This document shows positions 4,774 to 6,065 of a DNA stretch of 6,065 nucleotides, one piece after another (within the stretch, counting starts at the first letter, position 1; every line of letters starts with the position of its first letter). The notes under the pieces were generated by a model, which saw only the letters and a list, made by a program, of their open reading frames with translations, searched no databases and was not told where the DNA came from. The stretch lies in the NCBI GenBank assembly GCA_003140115.1, contig PLIQ01000429.1, forward strand, positions 1,223 to 7,287. The letters are read 5' to 3'. Made by a program: the position numbers and the translations under genes. This DNA comes from Actinomycetota bacterium (GTDB lineage Bacteria; Actinomycetota; Actinomycetes; Streptosporangiales; Streptosporangiaceae).

Positions 4774-5784
4774 TTACCCCGGGTGAGTGCCTGAGGGCAG
4801 GCTGGCGGCTACCCGCCAGCCTCCGCCCGGCACGGGCCCGGCGCTCAGCTGGCCGCCATGAGCCTTGACCCGTTCGATCATCCCGAGCAGCCCGGCACCG
4901 CCGCAGCCGTCAAGTTCGAGAGGCGCGGATCTGGCTGGCCCGTTGATGATGTCGACGTTCAGGCCGGTGGCTGTCACCTCCAGGGTCACCGATACGGATG
5001 CGCCCGGAGCGTGCTTCATGGAATTGGTAAGCCCTTCCTGGATGATGCGCAGGGCGTCGTCAGCCACGGCAGGCGCGAGCGCGTGGTGTCCGGCCCGGCG
5101 GAAGGTGACATCAGTTCCGGTCACCCTGACCGCGTCAACCAGGTGATCGGCGAGCTCGAGCAGTGAGTCAGGCGAAGTGCCGTCGCGGCCGAGGAGCGTC
5201 GCGGCCCGGGTGATCTCCTCGTCAGCCCGGCCCGCCGCGGTCACGATGTCGGCGAACGTGGCTGCCATCGACTCTGGTTGCGTCAGGCTGCGCACCTGAC
5301 CGGCCCTGGCCTGGATCACCACGGCCGTCAGCCAGTGGGCCACGGTGTCATGGAGTTCTCGCGCGAGGTGAACCCGCTCGTAGCGGACCGCCTCCTCCGC
5401 GTACCGCGATCGTTCTGCCTCAAGCAGCTTTCCCGCCTCAGCCAGCTCCGCAGCTAGCCGGCGGCGTGAGCGGACGAACTCTCCGGCCGCCCAGGGACCG
5501 AACGTGACCATCAGCAAGAACGGGTTGAAGCCGCGATTGACGACCTCGGCCGTAGCCGCCAGCAGCGCTGGCCCCGCGATCGTGCGCCGCCACCCCCCCG
5601 CGTCACCCAGGCGGTAGCTGAGCACGAACGTCACGGCCAGAACCGGAATGAGATAGACCAGGCTGGCGGTGCCGCCGCGCGATCCCGCGGCGGCGATGAT
5701 CAGCGCGGCCGCTGTCGTCGCGGCGAGGAGATGACGGGTCCGCCAGCACAGGCACACCGGCAGGAGCAGGGCCAGGTACTCCAT
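4774..5784 (-). CDS. NarL-type two-component sensor histidine kinase (HisKA_3 / HATPase_c)
   Basis: This is a membrane sensor kinase that autophosphorylates on His and passes the phosphate to a response regulator, probably LuxR-type; no regulator is in the window and the signal is unknown. The 336-residue protein has hydrophobic membrane segments in the first 105 residues (about 3-12, 19-33, 41-56, 69-82, 88-101), a charged coiled-coil-like linker (106-135), the HisKA_3 motif ARELHDTVAHWLTAVVIQAR (141-160) with H145, an N-box with E250, N254 and H258, and a G-box GGAGLLGM (295-302). The usual D-box is replaced by INGP, a variant I recall from actinobacterial relatives. ATG 5784 is the first start in frame; its ribosome binding site is weak. 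The 8-bp gap from the upstream stop suggests coupled translation. There is no sign that it works with the mutasome genes downstream. Confidence 0.9.
   Translation of the reverse strand: MEYLALLLPVCLCWRTRHLLAATTAAALIIAAAGSRGGTASLVYLIPVLAVTFVLSYRLGDAGGWRRTIAGPALLAATAEVVNRGFNPFLLMVTFGPWAAGEFVRSRRRLAAELAEAGKLLEAERSRYAEEAVRYERVHLARELHDTVAHWLTAVVIQARAGQVRSLTQPESMAATFADIVTAAGRADEEITRAATLLGRDGTSPDSLLELADHLVDAVRVTGTDVTFRRAGHHALAPAVADDALRIIQEGLTNSMKHAPGASVSVTLEVTATGLNVDIINGPARSAPLELDGCGGAGLLGMIERVKAHGGQLSAGPVPGGGWRVAASLPSGTHPG
4799..4822 (-). terminator. Perfect GC-rich hairpin at the 3' end of the kinase gene, possible terminator
   Basis: AGGCTGGCGG (4799-4808) and CCGCCAGCCT (4813-4822) form a 10-bp perfect stem with a 4-nt loop. 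It lies inside the last codons of the kinase (GWRVAASL), 22 bp before the stop, and no U-run follows. It could slow or end transcription before the imuA' promoter, but it may only reflect the coding sequence of a conserved motif. Confidence 0.35.
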
Positions 5785-5792
5785 TGCCAGGC

Positions 5793-6065
5793 CTAGGGGC
5801 CAGCAGCCGTCTGGTGCCGCAGGTCCTGGATCAGCGCACGGATCATCGAGAGGCTATCCCGCCCGCACGCCTCGATCTCGGTGAACGCGGCACGCGCCAG
5901 CTCCGGGTCGGCGGGCCTATCGGGAGAAGCGGTGGCGTGGTGGCCGTTCCTGGCCGCGGCGGAGATCCGGTCGAGATTGAGCCGGAGCAGCGCATCCAGG
6001 TCACCAGTCACACGTTCTCTTTCCACCATGGCGGACAGCGCGGCCGTGCGCTCCCGCTGCGCGGC
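5793..6065 (-). CDS. C-terminal part of a degenerate histidine-kinase-like protein without phospho-acceptor His
   Basis: Only the last 90 residues are in the window; the frame is open to the right edge, so the N-terminus is outside. The sequence looks like a HisKA_3 dimerisation domain: ERERVTGDLDALLRLNLDRI (fragment residues 16-34) aligns with ERVHLARELHDTVAHWL of the next gene, and ARAAFTEIEACGRDSLSMIR (57-76) resembles the second helix of such domains. The phospho-acceptor His is replaced by Asp (fragment residue 24, codon 5996-5994) and the protein ends right after the second helix, with no HATPase domain. It may form heterodimers with the intact kinase encoded 8 bp downstream, or be a decayed kinase. 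The family assignment is by eye and not certain. ATG 6029 is internal and not a likely start. Confidence 0.65.
   Translation of the reverse strand, partial: AAQRERTAALSAMVERERVTGDLDALLRLNLDRISAAARNGHHATASPDRPADPELARAAFTEIEACGRDSLSMIRALIQDLRHQTAAGP

Overview
The window is very GC-rich, with GC-biased third codon positions and many long chance reading frames. The protein families (ImuA'-ImuB-DnaE2, a NarL-type sensor kinase, a TnpB common in actinomycetes) point to an actinomycete chromosome. The genus cannot be told from this sequence. All host genes lie on the minus strand; only the transposon gene is on the plus strand.

In transcription order on the minus strand, the right edge (6065-5793) holds the C-terminal 90 residues of a protein resembling a histidine-kinase dimerisation domain. 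It lacks both the phospho-acceptor His and an ATPase domain. A complete membrane histidine kinase follows 8 bp later (5784-4774). Next comes a compact, SOS-type promoter: TTGACC, 17 bp, GATAAT, with a LexA box CGAAC-N4-GTTCG in the spacer and the start codon 7 bp after the -10. It drives imuA' (4688-3927), which overlaps imuB (3930-2434) by ATGA. dnaE2 was originally third in this operon. Its start is at 1209 and the window holds its first 403 residues (PHP domain and the beginning of the polymerase core).

A 1212-bp IS200/IS605-family element of the tnpB-only (IS1341-like) type sits between imuB and dnaE2 at 1226-2437, in the opposite orientation. It lies 3' of a TTAC tetranucleotide and ends in TCAA, the same pair as IS608. 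Removing it in silico rejoins imuB to a TAA stop, followed by the dnaE2 ribosome binding site and start: a tight three-gene operon with a 12-bp gap. In the present sequence imuB takes its stop codon from the element's right end, and tnpB takes its stop from the antisense strand of imuB, so the two genes overlap tail to tail by 40 bp. TnpB keeps all three RuvC acidic residues and its zinc finger. If active, its guide RNA would carry the imuB 3' end as guide and recognise the unoccupied imuB-dnaE2 junction.

The host genes together form the SOS mutasome: DnaE2 is the translesion polymerase, and ImuB and ImuA' are its clamp-binding and accessory partners. The insertion leaves all three frames open but puts 1.2 kb of oppositely transcribed DNA between dnaE2 and the damage-inducible promoter. 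ImuB also appears to lack about 55-60 residues near its N-terminus, and imuA' and imuB each carry an in-frame minisatellite duplication. Together these suggest a mutasome locus under relaxed selection or in regulatory change.
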